From Verrucomicrobiota bacterium (GTDB lineage: Bacteria > Verrucomicrobiota > Verrucomicrobiia > Chthoniobacterales > Terrimicrobiaceae): a stretch of 53,264 nt of DNA. Made by a program: the position numbers and the translations under genes. The stretch spans positions 1 through 53,264 of the forward strand of contig JAGWWS010000022.1 in assembly GCA_018970255.1 (NCBI GenBank). Direction: 5' to 3'. Below are positions 18,565-26,113 of this stretch, piece after piece; position 1 is the stretch's first letter, and each line of letters begins with the position of its first letter. The notes beneath the pieces were generated by a model. That model saw nothing but the letters and a program-made list of their open reading frames with translations, searched no databases and was not told the DNA's origin.

Positions 18565-19608
18565 ATGCGCCATCGTCTGGGGATGGCGCTGCTCCTGCTT
18601 GCCTCATCCAGCGCCCTTTCCGCCCAACCACCGCAAGGCATGGCCTTCATTACGGGCGGCGAATTCACAATGGGCAGCGACGCCGCATACGCCTACCCGA
18701 ACGAAAAACCCGCCCACCGGGTGCGCCTGCGGCCATTTTTCCTCGATACCCACCCGGTCACGAACGCCGCCTTTGCCAAATTCGTGGAGGCGACTGGCTA
18801 CAAAACGGTCGCAGAGCACCCGGTGGATTGGGAGCAATTGAAGAAACAGCTCCCGCCGGAAACTGCCAAGCCGCCCGATGAAATGATGCAACCCGGTTCG
18901 CTTGTTTTCCGAAAAACGCCGGGGCCTGTCGAACTTCGCGACTTGTCGCAGTGGTGGGTTTGGACTCCCGGTGCGTCTTGGCACCAGCCCGAGGGGCCCG
19001 GGAGTTCGATCGAAGGCCGGGAAACCCACCCGGTCGTCCATGTGGCTTGGGACGACGCGCAAGCCTACGCAAAGTGGGCAGGCAAACGCCTACCGACCGA
19101 GGCCGAGTGGGAATTCGCGGCACGCGGCGGCCTCGAGGGGAAACGCTACGCCTGGGGGGACGGGGAAAAACCAGATGGCATTTTTCAAGTCAACCGGTGG
19201 ACCGGAAAGTTTCCACACGAGAACGATTCCGCAGATGGATTCACCGGAACCTCTCCCGTGGGATCTTTTCCGGCTAACGGCTACGGGCTTTTCGATATGG
19301 GCGGAAATGTTTGGAACTGGTGTGCCGACCTGTATCGCGCCGACACCTTCGCTCTCCGCTCAGGGGAAAATGGTGTGTGCTGCGACCCGAAAGGACCCAC
19401 CACCGCCATCGGCGAAAAGCCAATCCCCGGCGATCCCTCACCGCCAATGGTCGCAGGGCAGCAGAGGCGGGTCATGAAAGGCGGCTCGTTCCTGTGCCAC
19501 CCTGATTATTGCGAAAGCTACCGCCCATCCGCGCGTCGTGGCACACCTCCGGACACCGGTTCCAGCCACGCCGGCTTTCGCTGTGCATTGGATGCGAGCG
19601 ATGAGTGA
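18565..19608 (+). CDS. Formylglycine-generating enzyme (SUMF1/FGE family), with signal peptide
   Basis: 347 residues. FGE uses oxygen and copper to convert the sulfatase Cys to formylglycine. The domain runs from about residue 26 (AFITGGEFTMGSD) through RLPTEAEWEFAARGG and GLFDMGGNVWNWCADLY to GGSFLCHPDYC-ESYRPSARR. Cys311 and Cys316 match the two active-site cysteines of aerobic FGEs in spacing (C-x4-C), so this is a genuine FGE rather than a catalytically altered relative such as EgtB or PvdO. The start chosen gives a clear signal peptide (LGMALLLLASSSALSA), suggesting a periplasmic site of action. An earlier in-frame ATG (18466), overlapping the HAD gene, is less likely. Confidence 0.92.
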   Translation: MRHRLGMALLLLASSSALSAQPPQGMAFITGGEFTMGSDAAYAYPNEKPAHRVRLRPFFLDTHPVTNAAFAKFVEATGYKTVAEHPVDWEQLKKQLPPETAKPPDEMMQPGSLVFRKTPGPVELRDLSQWWVWTPGASWHQPEGPGSSIEGRETHPVVHVAWDDAQAYAKWAGKRLPTEAEWEFAARGGLEGKRYAWGDGEKPDGIFQVNRWTGKFPHENDSADGFTGTSPVGSFPANGYGLFDMGGNVWNWCADLYRADTFALRSGENGVCCDPKGPTTAIGEKPIPGDPSPPMVAGQQRRVMKGGSFLCHPDYCESYRPSARRGTPPDTGSSHAGFRCALDASDE

Positions 19609-19615
19609 ACTCACC

Positions 19616-20599
19616 CTAAACGGAAGTCCTCCGGCGCCCTAACCCAACATCCAACCGCGCCATCTCCTGCCGCGCCACTGCGATAGCACAACCCACCGCG
19701 AGCCCTATGAAAATCGCAGCCGCGCGCTCGAACGTCAGGGTTAAATGCAAATCCGGTCGTGGAAAAATAGTCGAGCCCACCACAAACATCGCCGCCCCCT
19801 GCCGGAATCCTGCAGCCCAGCTTGGCCGACGCTCCGCAGCCCACTCGAAACACCCCGCCAGAACCCCAAGCCCGAGCAAGTAAAGCCCGACATCGTTTCC
19901 CGAGCCCGTAAACACGATCAAAAAGGCAAGCGAAACACCGATTCCCAGAACGCCGCCCGCGAACCGCTCCCCGATGCCGCCCGTATTTCCAAGCAACGCC
20001 AGCGCGGTCGCCACCGAAGCCACGGTCGTGACTGTCGGTTGCTCCGGCAAAAAAACACACGCGAGCACCAATGCCGAAACCCCGGTCGCCCCGACTTGGA
20101 TGGCATCCGCAGCCCCGCCATGGTGTTTCGCGCCGCCGTCTGACCATCCGAGGAAAAACCGGCCGACCGGAAAAACCACTGTGGTTGCAACGACCAACGA
20201 AACCAAGTGCGCCAGCCCGAAACCCAAATCCCGCTGCGGGAAAATAAACGCTTCGGCAAACATCGAAGCCGAACCCATCACGAACAGGGTCCCACAGGCC
20301 GCGCCGTGCTTGCGGAAAAACCAAACCGTCCCGAAACCCGCATGGGCGAAGAACAACGGCAGCGAAATCCACTGTTCATTCGGCGCCAACACAAGCACCG
20401 CCATCGCCCCGAGCGAACCCGCCGCCGCGGCCACCAGCCTCCACCCGAATTCCGCCGGCCGAGTGGGCGCGAACCCCGCCGTCAATTGCTCCGCAAGCAC
20501 ACAAAGGAACGGCTGCGGGACATGGAACGCGCCGATGGCAAGCCCCGCGAGCGCCACCGCCACGCCTTGGCGCAGGCCGCCTCGCGCCGCAGGGCTCAT
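19616..20599 (-). CDS. Half-size FUSC-family inner-membrane efflux protein (MdtO/AaeB-like)
   Basis: 327 residues, roughly half of E. coli MdtO or AaeB. It has many hydrophobic segments (start FHVPQPFLCVLAEQLTAGF, then SLPLFFAHAGFGTVWFF, ending FERAAAIFIGLAVGCAIAVA), consistent with the fusaric acid resistance/FUSC fold. No large cytoplasmic domain is present. It overlaps the stop of the HlyD-type gene by 4 bp, giving the order ytcA-like, adaptor, FUSC, as in the E. coli ytcA-mdtN-mdtO-mdtP locus. Probable role is export of aromatic or antimicrobial compounds; the substrate is unknown. Confidence 0.78.
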   Translation of the reverse strand: MSPAARGGLRQGVAVALAGLAIGAFHVPQPFLCVLAEQLTAGFAPTRPAEFGWRLVAAAAGSLGAMAVLVLAPNEQWISLPLFFAHAGFGTVWFFRKHGAACGTLFVMGSASMFAEAFIFPQRDLGFGLAHLVSLVVATTVVFPVGRFFLGWSDGGAKHHGGAADAIQVGATGVSALVLACVFLPEQPTVTTVASVATALALLGNTGGIGERFAGGVLGIGVSLAFLIVFTGSGNDVGLYLLGLGVLAGCFEWAAERRPSWAAGFRQGAAMFVVGSTIFPRPDLHLTLTFERAAAIFIGLAVGCAIAVARQEMARLDVGLGRRRTSV

Positions 20600-21693
20600 T
20601 TTGCAACCGGCGGAACGAAGCCCTCGCCTTCGGGCCGCTGCAACTCCCCGAGCCTCGCCAATCCATCCTCGTTGCGCGTATCGACCACCACCGCCGCCCG
20701 CCCGCCCATCCGGAAGTCGCCTTTGCCCTCCAGCACGATCCTCACCGGAAAACGCTGGGCCAGTTGCACGAAATCAAAAGTCGGCCGCACCCGCGCGAAA
20801 ATCCCCTCGCCCCCGGGAGTCCCCTCGGGCGCCGTGGAGGAGGGATAAACCGCCTTCGGAATCCCCTGCACGATCCCATCCACCGCCCGGTTTTCCTGTG
20901 ACATCACAAAGACGCGCGCCGCCTGCCCGGGCTTGATCCTGCGCAAATCGGTCTCGCGGAAATTCGCCAGCACGAACCACACCGAGGAATCCAAAATCGA
21001 AAACACCTGTTCTCCCGCCGCCGCATAGCTCCCGGGCGAAGTTTGCAAATTCACCACCTCCCCGTCGCACGGCGCATACACTTTGCAATACGACACCCTC
21101 AGCTCCGCATCCCGCAGCGCCGCCTCCGCAGCCTCGATGCGCGTGTTGCGCCCCCCGAACTCACCGAGCCGGTTCCTTGCAGCCGCCAAAGCCGCCTCCG
21201 CCTCCCGCACACCCGCCTGCGCCGCCTCCGAATCGACCTGCGCCCGCTGAACCCGGTCGGCCGAAGCGAAATTCCCGCTCAGCAGGGGCTTCAACCTCCC
21301 ATAGTGCGCCGTGGAATAATCCGCCCGCGCCTTCCGGTCCGCCAGCGCCGCCTCGGCCTCGCCGATGGCGTCGCGCAGCGCCTGCACCTCGAGCTTCACC
21401 AATTCCAACTGCGCCCGCGCCCGCTCCGCCTCGGCTTCGTAGGGCCGCGCATCCAACTCGAACAACAAATCCCCCCGCGACACGCGCTGGTTGTCCACCA
21501 CATGGATTTTCACGATTGAGCCCCCGACCTGTGGCGCCACGCCGGCCACATTCGCCCGCACCTCCGCATCCTCCGTCCTCGGAAAAACCTTCAGGTTCCC
21601 CGCCACGCCCCATGCACACAGCGCCGCCGCCGCGACCACCAAACCCCGCACCACCTTGGACCCCAAACCCGACTTTCCGGATTCCCCATTCAT
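20596..21693 (-). CDS. HlyD/EmrA-family periplasmic adaptor (MdtN-like)
   Basis: 365 residues. One N-terminal membrane helix (about residues 12-28) is followed by a lipoyl-like half (VGGSIVKIHVVDNQRVSRGD), a long Ala/Glu/Arg coiled-coil hairpin, the second lipoyl half (YAPCDGEVVNLQTSPGSYAA) and a barrel domain. It would link the inner-membrane FUSC protein to the outer-membrane factor encoded divergently. Start and stop both overlap neighbours by 4 bp, so the three minus-strand genes form one unit. The start is the ATG of MNGESGKS; longer upstream frame is not credible protein. Confidence 0.92.
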   Translation of the reverse strand: MNGESGKSGLGSKVVRGLVVAAAALCAWGVAGNLKVFPRTEDAEVRANVAGVAPQVGGSIVKIHVVDNQRVSRGDLLFELDARPYEAEAERARAQLELVKLEVQALRDAIGEAEAALADRKARADYSTAHYGRLKPLLSGNFASADRVQRAQVDSEAAQAGVREAEAALAAARNRLGEFGGRNTRIEAAEAALRDAELRVSYCKVYAPCDGEVVNLQTSPGSYAAAGEQVFSILDSSVWFVLANFRETDLRRIKPGQAARVFVMSQENRAVDGIVQGIPKAVYPSSTAPEGTPGGEGIFARVRPTFDFVQLAQRFPVRIVLEGKGDFRMGGRAAVVVDTRNEDGLARLGELQRPEGEGFVPPVAK

Positions 21694-21929
21694 CGCGCCG
21701 AGAAAAATGCCAACCAAATCCCGCAGGTCAGCCCGATGAAAACCGCGGGAACCATCAGCGCCGACGGCCGCAACAAAACCGCCCAACCAAGCCTCCCGCA
21801 AACCAGCGCCGCCACCCAAGTCCCAACCGCACCCGCAATCATGCAAGCCAGCCAGGCCGGGAAATACGCACCCGCCACATTCACCAGCGGATCGCCCGCG
21901 GACTTGAACACAGCGAGCAACACAGGCAT
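21690..21929 (-). CDS. YtcA-like small membrane protein
   Basis: 79 residues with two hydrophobic helices (around 24-40 and 58-75). GDPLVNVAGAYFPAWLACMIAG is close to the signature of the YtcA family, small proteins that precede mdtN in E. coli. It overlaps the adaptor gene by 4 bp. The chosen ATG gives the family length. Function is unknown; it may help assemble the exporter. Confidence 0.72.
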   Translation of the reverse strand: MPVLLAVFKSAGDPLVNVAGAYFPAWLACMIAGAVGTWVAALVCGRLGWAVLLRPSALMVPAVFIGLTCGIWLAFFSAR

Positions 21930-21939
21930 TGCTGAAAGG

Positions 21940-23337
21940 GTGAAGGGCACGCTTCCGTTTATCCCCCGCCTCCATCGGCTGACAACGCGAATCCTCGCCC
22001 TCGGGGCCGCACTCGCCCTCCACACCGCAGGGGCGTTGGAAAAATCACCACCCCCGGCCACACACACAAACCCGCGCTTCGACCCCCAAAAATCCTACGA
22101 CCTCGGCTCTCTCCTGGAACTCGGCCTCGCCCTCAATCCCTCCACCCGCGCCGCCTACGCCCGCGCGGAAGCCGCCCAAGCCACCATCGGCCAGGAGCGC
22201 TCGCCCTACTACCCGCAAATCACCGCCGGTTTCCGCACCGGCTGGGACCAATGGTATACCCCAGCCACCGCAGCCCCCGACTACTTCACCCGACGCCAAA
22301 ACACAGCCGTCCTCGCGCTCGAATACCTCCTCCTCGATTTCGGCCGCCGCGCCAGCGATGTCGCCCGCGCCATCGCGCTCTTCGACGCCGCAGGCCTCCT
22401 TTTCGAGCGGAAAGTCCAGGAAGTCGTCTTCGAAATCCAAAGCCGCTACTTCGCCCACGAATCCGCCCTCTGGAAGGAACAGGCGGCCGCAGCCATGGTC
22501 GAATTCGCCCGCACCGCGATGGAAACCATCGACCTCGAATCGCGCAATGGCCTCGCCGCAGCCCCCGATGTCCTCCGCGCCCGCAAGGAACTCCTCGACT
22601 CCCAATACGAACTCGAAAACGCCCGGGCCCTCGCCCGAAACACCCTTGGCGAACTCCTCGTCGCCACCGGCCTCCCGGCCGACACGCCACTGCGCGTCGC
22701 AAAAAACGAACTCCCCGCAAACACCGATTCCCTCCGCTCCAGCGCAGCCACGCTCATCCAAGCCGCGTTCGCATCGCGCCCGGACCTCGCCGCACGCGCC
22801 GCCGATGTCCGCGCCGCCGAAGCCTCCATCGACCGGGCCGCCGCCGACTTCCTCCCGAAAGTCACCCTTGAAGGCAACTACGCCTACTCCGCATTCCAAT
22901 ACGATTCCCGAACCGGTCCCCAACAGCGCGACAATGTCGGCGGCGTGAATGGATTCGCAGGTTTCCTGAATGTCGAGTGGGACATCTTCGACGGATTCGA
23001 ACGCGTGGAAAACCTCCGCAAGCGCCGCGCCGAGGAACTCGCCGCCCGCGAAGAACTGCAGTCCCTCCGCCTCGCCGCATCCCGCGATGTCTGGACCGCC
23101 TACCACGACAGCCTCAGCGCCTCCCGCCGCGTGGAATTCGCCGAAGGCTATGTCGCCTCTGCGAACGAAAACTTCGAAGCCGTCCGCACCGCCTACACTT
23201 CCGGCCTCGCGCCCGTCACCGAGCTATCCGACTCCGCCGCCCAACTCGCCCTCGCCCGCTCCGCCCGCGCCGATGCCGTGGCCGACTACTCCACCACCCT
23301 CGCCGCCCTGGCCCTCGCTATCGGCTCCGTTCGGTGA
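21940..23337 (+). CDS. Outer-membrane factor of an efflux system (TolC/MdtP-like)
   Basis: About 465 residues. After a signal-like leader (TRILALGAALALHTAGA) come two OEP repeats: DLGSLLELGLALNPSTRAAYARAEAA and a second around AAEASIDRAAADFLPKVTLEG, each with long helices and short strand segments, as in TolC-family trimers. It is divergent from the adaptor/FUSC genes, so it is the likely exit duct of that exporter. The start is set at a GTG just beyond the divergent ytcA-like start because earlier in-frame ATGs lie within that gene; this leaves about 10 bp between starts, so the true start is uncertain and promoters must lie inside one of the genes. Confidence 0.85.
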   Translation: MKGTLPFIPRLHRLTTRILALGAALALHTAGALEKSPPPATHTNPRFDPQKSYDLGSLLELGLALNPSTRAAYARAEAAQATIGQERSPYYPQITAGFRTGWDQWYTPATAAPDYFTRRQNTAVLALEYLLLDFGRRASDVARAIALFDAAGLLFERKVQEVVFEIQSRYFAHESALWKEQAAAAMVEFARTAMETIDLESRNGLAAAPDVLRARKELLDSQYELENARALARNTLGELLVATGLPADTPLRVAKNELPANTDSLRSSAATLIQAAFASRPDLAARAADVRAAEASIDRAAADFLPKVTLEGNYAYSAFQYDSRTGPQQRDNVGGVNGFAGFLNVEWDIFDGFERVENLRKRRAEELAAREELQSLRLAASRDVWTAYHDSLSASRRVEFAEGYVASANENFEAVRTAYTSGLAPVTELSDSAAQLALARSARADAVADYSTTLAALALAIGSVR

Positions 23338-23339
23338 AC

Positions 23340-23367
23340 TTGAAAAGGCTTTTCGTTTTTCTATCTT
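23340..23367 (+). promoter_or_regulatory. Possible promoter of the small lipoprotein gene
   Basis: TTGAAA and TATCTT, 16 bp apart. The implied start site would fall at or just before the ATG at 23376, downstream of the CCGGAG Shine-Dalgarno-like sequence, so either this is not the promoter or the transcript is leaderless. Confidence 0.3.
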
Positions 23368-23375
23368 CCGGAGTC

Positions 23376-23666
23376 ATGAAAAGAACACCGATCGCCCTCC
23401 TCGCACTCGGCGTCCTTCTCACCGGTTGCGCCGGAACGCTCGCCTCACGCTCCCAAAAACTCGAACTCGGCATGCCAAAAGAGCGGACCATCAAAATCCT
23501 CGGCTCGAACTTCACCACCGTCGCCGCCCGTGAGGAATTGGACGGACGCAAAATCGAAGTCCTCCGTTTCGAGGATGCGAAGAAAAGCGAGGTCCTCGCC
23601 TACTTCCGCGACAACCGTCTCGTCCAATGGGGCGACGCCAGCGCCCTCGCAAGCATGCCGCAATAA
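23376..23666 (+). CDS. Small lipoprotein, unknown function
   Basis: 96 residues. MKRTPIALLALGVLLTGC is a lipoprotein signal; the mature part (KLELGMPKERTIKILGS, then EVLRFEDAKKSEVLAYFRDNRLVQWG) resembles the small-protein-A/BamE-like fold, in which a short helix with G-M-x-x-x-x-V/I-x-x-L-G precedes a beta sheet. GGAG three bases before the ATG supports this start. It follows the outer-membrane factor by 38 bp, but whether it belongs to the exporter is unknown. Confidence 0.7.
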   Translation: MKRTPIALLALGVLLTGCAGTLASRSQKLELGMPKERTIKILGSNFTTVAAREELDGRKIEVLRFEDAKKSEVLAYFRDNRLVQWGDASALASMPQ

Positions 23667-23719
23667 AGTCGGCCGATAGTCCTTCCCCACTTTCCCGCCG
23701 CCGCGACTTTGCGGGCGCA

Positions 23720-23754
23720 CCCCATTTCGCATTCCCCATTTCGCATTTCGCATT
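23720..23754. repeat. Tandem CCCCATTTCGCATT repeat
   Basis: Two exact 14-bp units CCCCATTTCGCATT head to tail followed by a partial TTCGCATT, ending 12 bp before the ClpX-like start codon. It could affect expression, or just be a drifting low-complexity repeat. Confidence 0.7.
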
Positions 23755-23766
23755 CATGCTCCCCCC

Positions 23767-24942
23767 ATGAAACCGACCACCCTCGGTCCCGTCACCGCGG
23801 GCATTCCGAAAAAACTCCGCCCCGTGCGCGAGTCCGCCCTTTCGAAAGCCGCCGTCCGCCGCAAACCCGCCCCCTCCGCTGAGTTCTCCTTCCAGCTCAA
23901 ACCCGCCGACATCGCCCGCCACCTCGACCGCTTCGTCATCGGCCAGACCGAGGCCAAGAAAGTCCTCTCCGTCGCCCTCTGCGACCACTTCCAGCATGTG
24001 CGCCTCTCGCTCGAAGGCCACGACGCACCCTTCTACCAAAAGCAAAACGTCCTCCTCCTCGGCCCCACCGGTGTTGGCAAAACCCACCTCATCCGCTCCG
24101 CCGCCGACCTCATCGGCGTTCCATTCGTGAAAGCCGATGCCACGAAATTCAGCGAGACCGGCTATGTCGGCGGCGATGTGGACGATCTCGTCCGCGACCT
24201 GATCCGCCGTGCCGGCGGCGATGCAAAGCGCGCCTCGCATGGAATCATCTACCTCGATGAAATCGACAAACTCGCGTCCTCCACTCCCGGCGGACGCGAT
24301 GTCTCCGGCCGCGGCGTCCAAACCAATCTCCTCAAACTCATGGAAGACGGCGATGTCCCCGTCCTCTCCCCGAATGACGTCACCGGCCAGATTCAATCCG
24401 CCATGTCTGCCGCCCGTGGAAACACCCCGGGAATGCCGGACAGCATTTCCACCCGCCACATCCTTTTCATCGCCAGCGGAGCCTTTGTGGGACTCGATAA
24501 AATCGTCCGCGAGCGCCTCGCCTCTCCATCCATCTCTTCGGAAAAATCCCTCGCCCGCGCGAACACGGCAGACTTCATCAAATTCGGCCTCGAGCCTGAG
24601 TTCATCGGCCGCCTGCCGGTCCGGGTCGCCTGCCACGCTCTCGACGAAAACGATTTGTTCGATGTCCTCTCGAAAAGCGAGAGCAGCCTGGTCCGCCAAT
24701 ACCAGCGCGCCTTTGCGGCCTACGGCATCTCACTTCGCTTCCAACCCGCCGCCCTGCGAAAACTCGCCACCCTCGCTCGCGAGGAACAAACCGGCGCCCG
24801 CGGCCTCATGACCGTCCTCGAACGCAGCTTCCGCGACCTCAAGTTCCGCCTCCCCTCGACAAAAATCCGAACCCTCACTGCCACCGCCGACCTCATCGAA
24901 AACCCCGCCGCCACCCTCAAAAAACTCCTCACCAAAAAGTGA
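23767..24942 (+). CDS. ClpX-like AAA+ unfoldase, divergent paralog
   Basis: 391 residues. The AAA+ core is ClpX: Walker A GPTGVGKT (99-106), Walker B GIIYLDEID (159-167), pore loop GYVG (132-135), DFIKFGLEPEFIGRLPV (269-285) and the C-terminal GARGLMTVLE block. Three defining ClpX parts are missing. There is no N-terminal C4 zinc-binding domain: the first 40 residues are basic and Pro-rich, with no Cys. The RKH loop is replaced by VTGQIQSAMSAARGNTPG. The segment between GLDK and DFIKFGL is about 14 residues shorter than in E. coli and has no IGF-type tripeptide, the ClpP dock. It probably works without ClpP. It is not next to clpP or tig. Confidence 0.88.
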   Translation: MKPTTLGPVTAGIPKKLRPVRESALSKAAVRRKPAPSAEFSFQLKPADIARHLDRFVIGQTEAKKVLSVALCDHFQHVRLSLEGHDAPFYQKQNVLLLGPTGVGKTHLIRSAADLIGVPFVKADATKFSETGYVGGDVDDLVRDLIRRAGGDAKRASHGIIYLDEIDKLASSTPGGRDVSGRGVQTNLLKLMEDGDVPVLSPNDVTGQIQSAMSAARGNTPGMPDSISTRHILFIASGAFVGLDKIVRERLASPSISSEKSLARANTADFIKFGLEPEFIGRLPVRVACHALDENDLFDVLSKSESSLVRQYQRAFAAYGISLRFQPAALRKLATLAREEQTGARGLMTVLERSFRDLKFRLPSTKIRTLTATADLIENPAATLKKLLTKK

Positions 24943-24953
24943 CCCACTCCTCC

Positions 24954-24987
24954 AAACTTAAAACTTAAGACTGAATTCTTAAAACTT
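24954..24987. repeat. Degenerate AAACTTA tandem repeat
   Basis: AAACTTAAAACTTAAGACTG followed by AATTCTTAAAACTT: short A/T-rich units repeating with drift between the ClpX-like stop and the M24 peptidase start. Confidence 0.55.
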
Positions 24988-24991
24988 CCTG

Positions 24992-26113
24992 ATGCCGCGC
25001 TCCAAATTCCTCTTCGCCGCTCCCGATACTTGTGCCGACCTCCTCCACGCCGCCCGCTTCCGCGCGCCCGACGCCTTCGCCTACCTCGAACACGCCGGAA
25101 AAAAACACATCCTTCTCAACGACCTCGAGATCGACCGCGCCCGCGCCGAAGCACCCGTGGACTTCGTTGATTCCTACTCGGAGGCCGAAAAATCCATCCA
25201 GAAATCCGACGACAAGCGCCCCACCCACGCCAAGGTCATTGCCGCCTGGCTCACCTCAAAAGGGGCCACTTCCCTCCGCGTGCCGGAGGATTTCCCCCTC
25301 GGCCTCGCGCGTTCGCTCAAGAAAGCCGGCATCGACCTCAAGCCCGCCGACGGCCCGTTCTATCCCGAACGCGAGACCAAGACCCGGCCCGAAGTCCACG
25401 CCCTCGAAAATGCCATCCGCATTGCCGAAACCGGCATGACCCGCGGCATTGAAATTCTTCGCGCCTCCCGCATCAGAAAAGACAACACGCTTTCGTGGAA
25501 CGGCGAGACTCTCACTTCCGAACTCCTCCGCTGCGAAATGGAAATCGCCTGCGTGCGCGCCGGTGGCGATGCCCGTGGCGAGACCATCGTGGCCTGCGGC
25601 GACCAAGCCTGCGACCCCCACCAGCGCGGCTCGGGACCGCTCCTCGCAAATTCCCTCATCATCCTCGACATCTTCCCGCGCGACACCCGCACCGGCTGGC
25701 ACGGCGACATCACCCGCACCGTCGTGCGCGGCCAGGCCTCGCCCGAACAACGCAAACTCTGGGAAACCTGCCTCGAGGGCCAAAAGCTCGCCATCGACGC
25801 GATGAAGCCCGGCACCGAGGGCCGCATCATCCACAACATGGTCAAAAAACTTTTCGCCGACCGCGGCTATCCCACGGAAATCAAGGACGGCCGCTGGCAG
25901 GGCTTTTTCCACGGCACCGGCCACGGCCTCGGCCTCGAGGTCCACGAATCCCCGCGCTTCTCCGAGACCGTCTTCCAGCCGGGCCAGATCCTCACCGTGG
26001 AGCCAGGCATCTACATCCCGGGCACCGGCGGCGTGCGCCACGAGGATGTCGTGCTCGTCACGAAATCCGGCGTCCGCCTCCTCACGCAGCTCCCGAAGCC
26101 GTTCGAAATATGA
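24992..26113 (+). CDS. M24-family metallopeptidase (Xaa-Pro aminopeptidase-like)
   Basis: 373 residues. The C-terminal pita-bread domain has the five metal ligands in order: Asp226 (ILDIFPR), Asp239 (HGDITRT), the GTGHGLG His311, Glu337 (TVEPGIY) and Glu351 (GVRHEDVV). The N-terminal 130 residues are the creatinase-like domain. Such enzymes remove N-terminal residues before proline or cleave Xaa-Pro dipeptides in the cytoplasm. Its stop overlaps the RF3 start as ATGA, so the two are cotranslated. Confidence 0.92.
   Translation: MPRSKFLFAAPDTCADLLHAARFRAPDAFAYLEHAGKKHILLNDLEIDRARAEAPVDFVDSYSEAEKSIQKSDDKRPTHAKVIAAWLTSKGATSLRVPEDFPLGLARSLKKAGIDLKPADGPFYPERETKTRPEVHALENAIRIAETGMTRGIEILRASRIRKDNTLSWNGETLTSELLRCEMEIACVRAGGDARGETIVACGDQACDPHQRGSGPLLANSLIILDIFPRDTRTGWHGDITRTVVRGQASPEQRKLWETCLEGQKLAIDAMKPGTEGRIIHNMVKKLFADRGYPTEIKDGRWQGFFHGTGHGLGLEVHESPRFSETVFQPGQILTVEPGIYIPGTGGVRHEDVVLVTKSGVRLLTQLPKPFEI

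Noticed and set aside
23340-23370. Outer-membrane-factor gene and small lipoprotein as a coupled pair
   Set aside because: There is a possible promoter between them, so cotranscription cannot be claimed.
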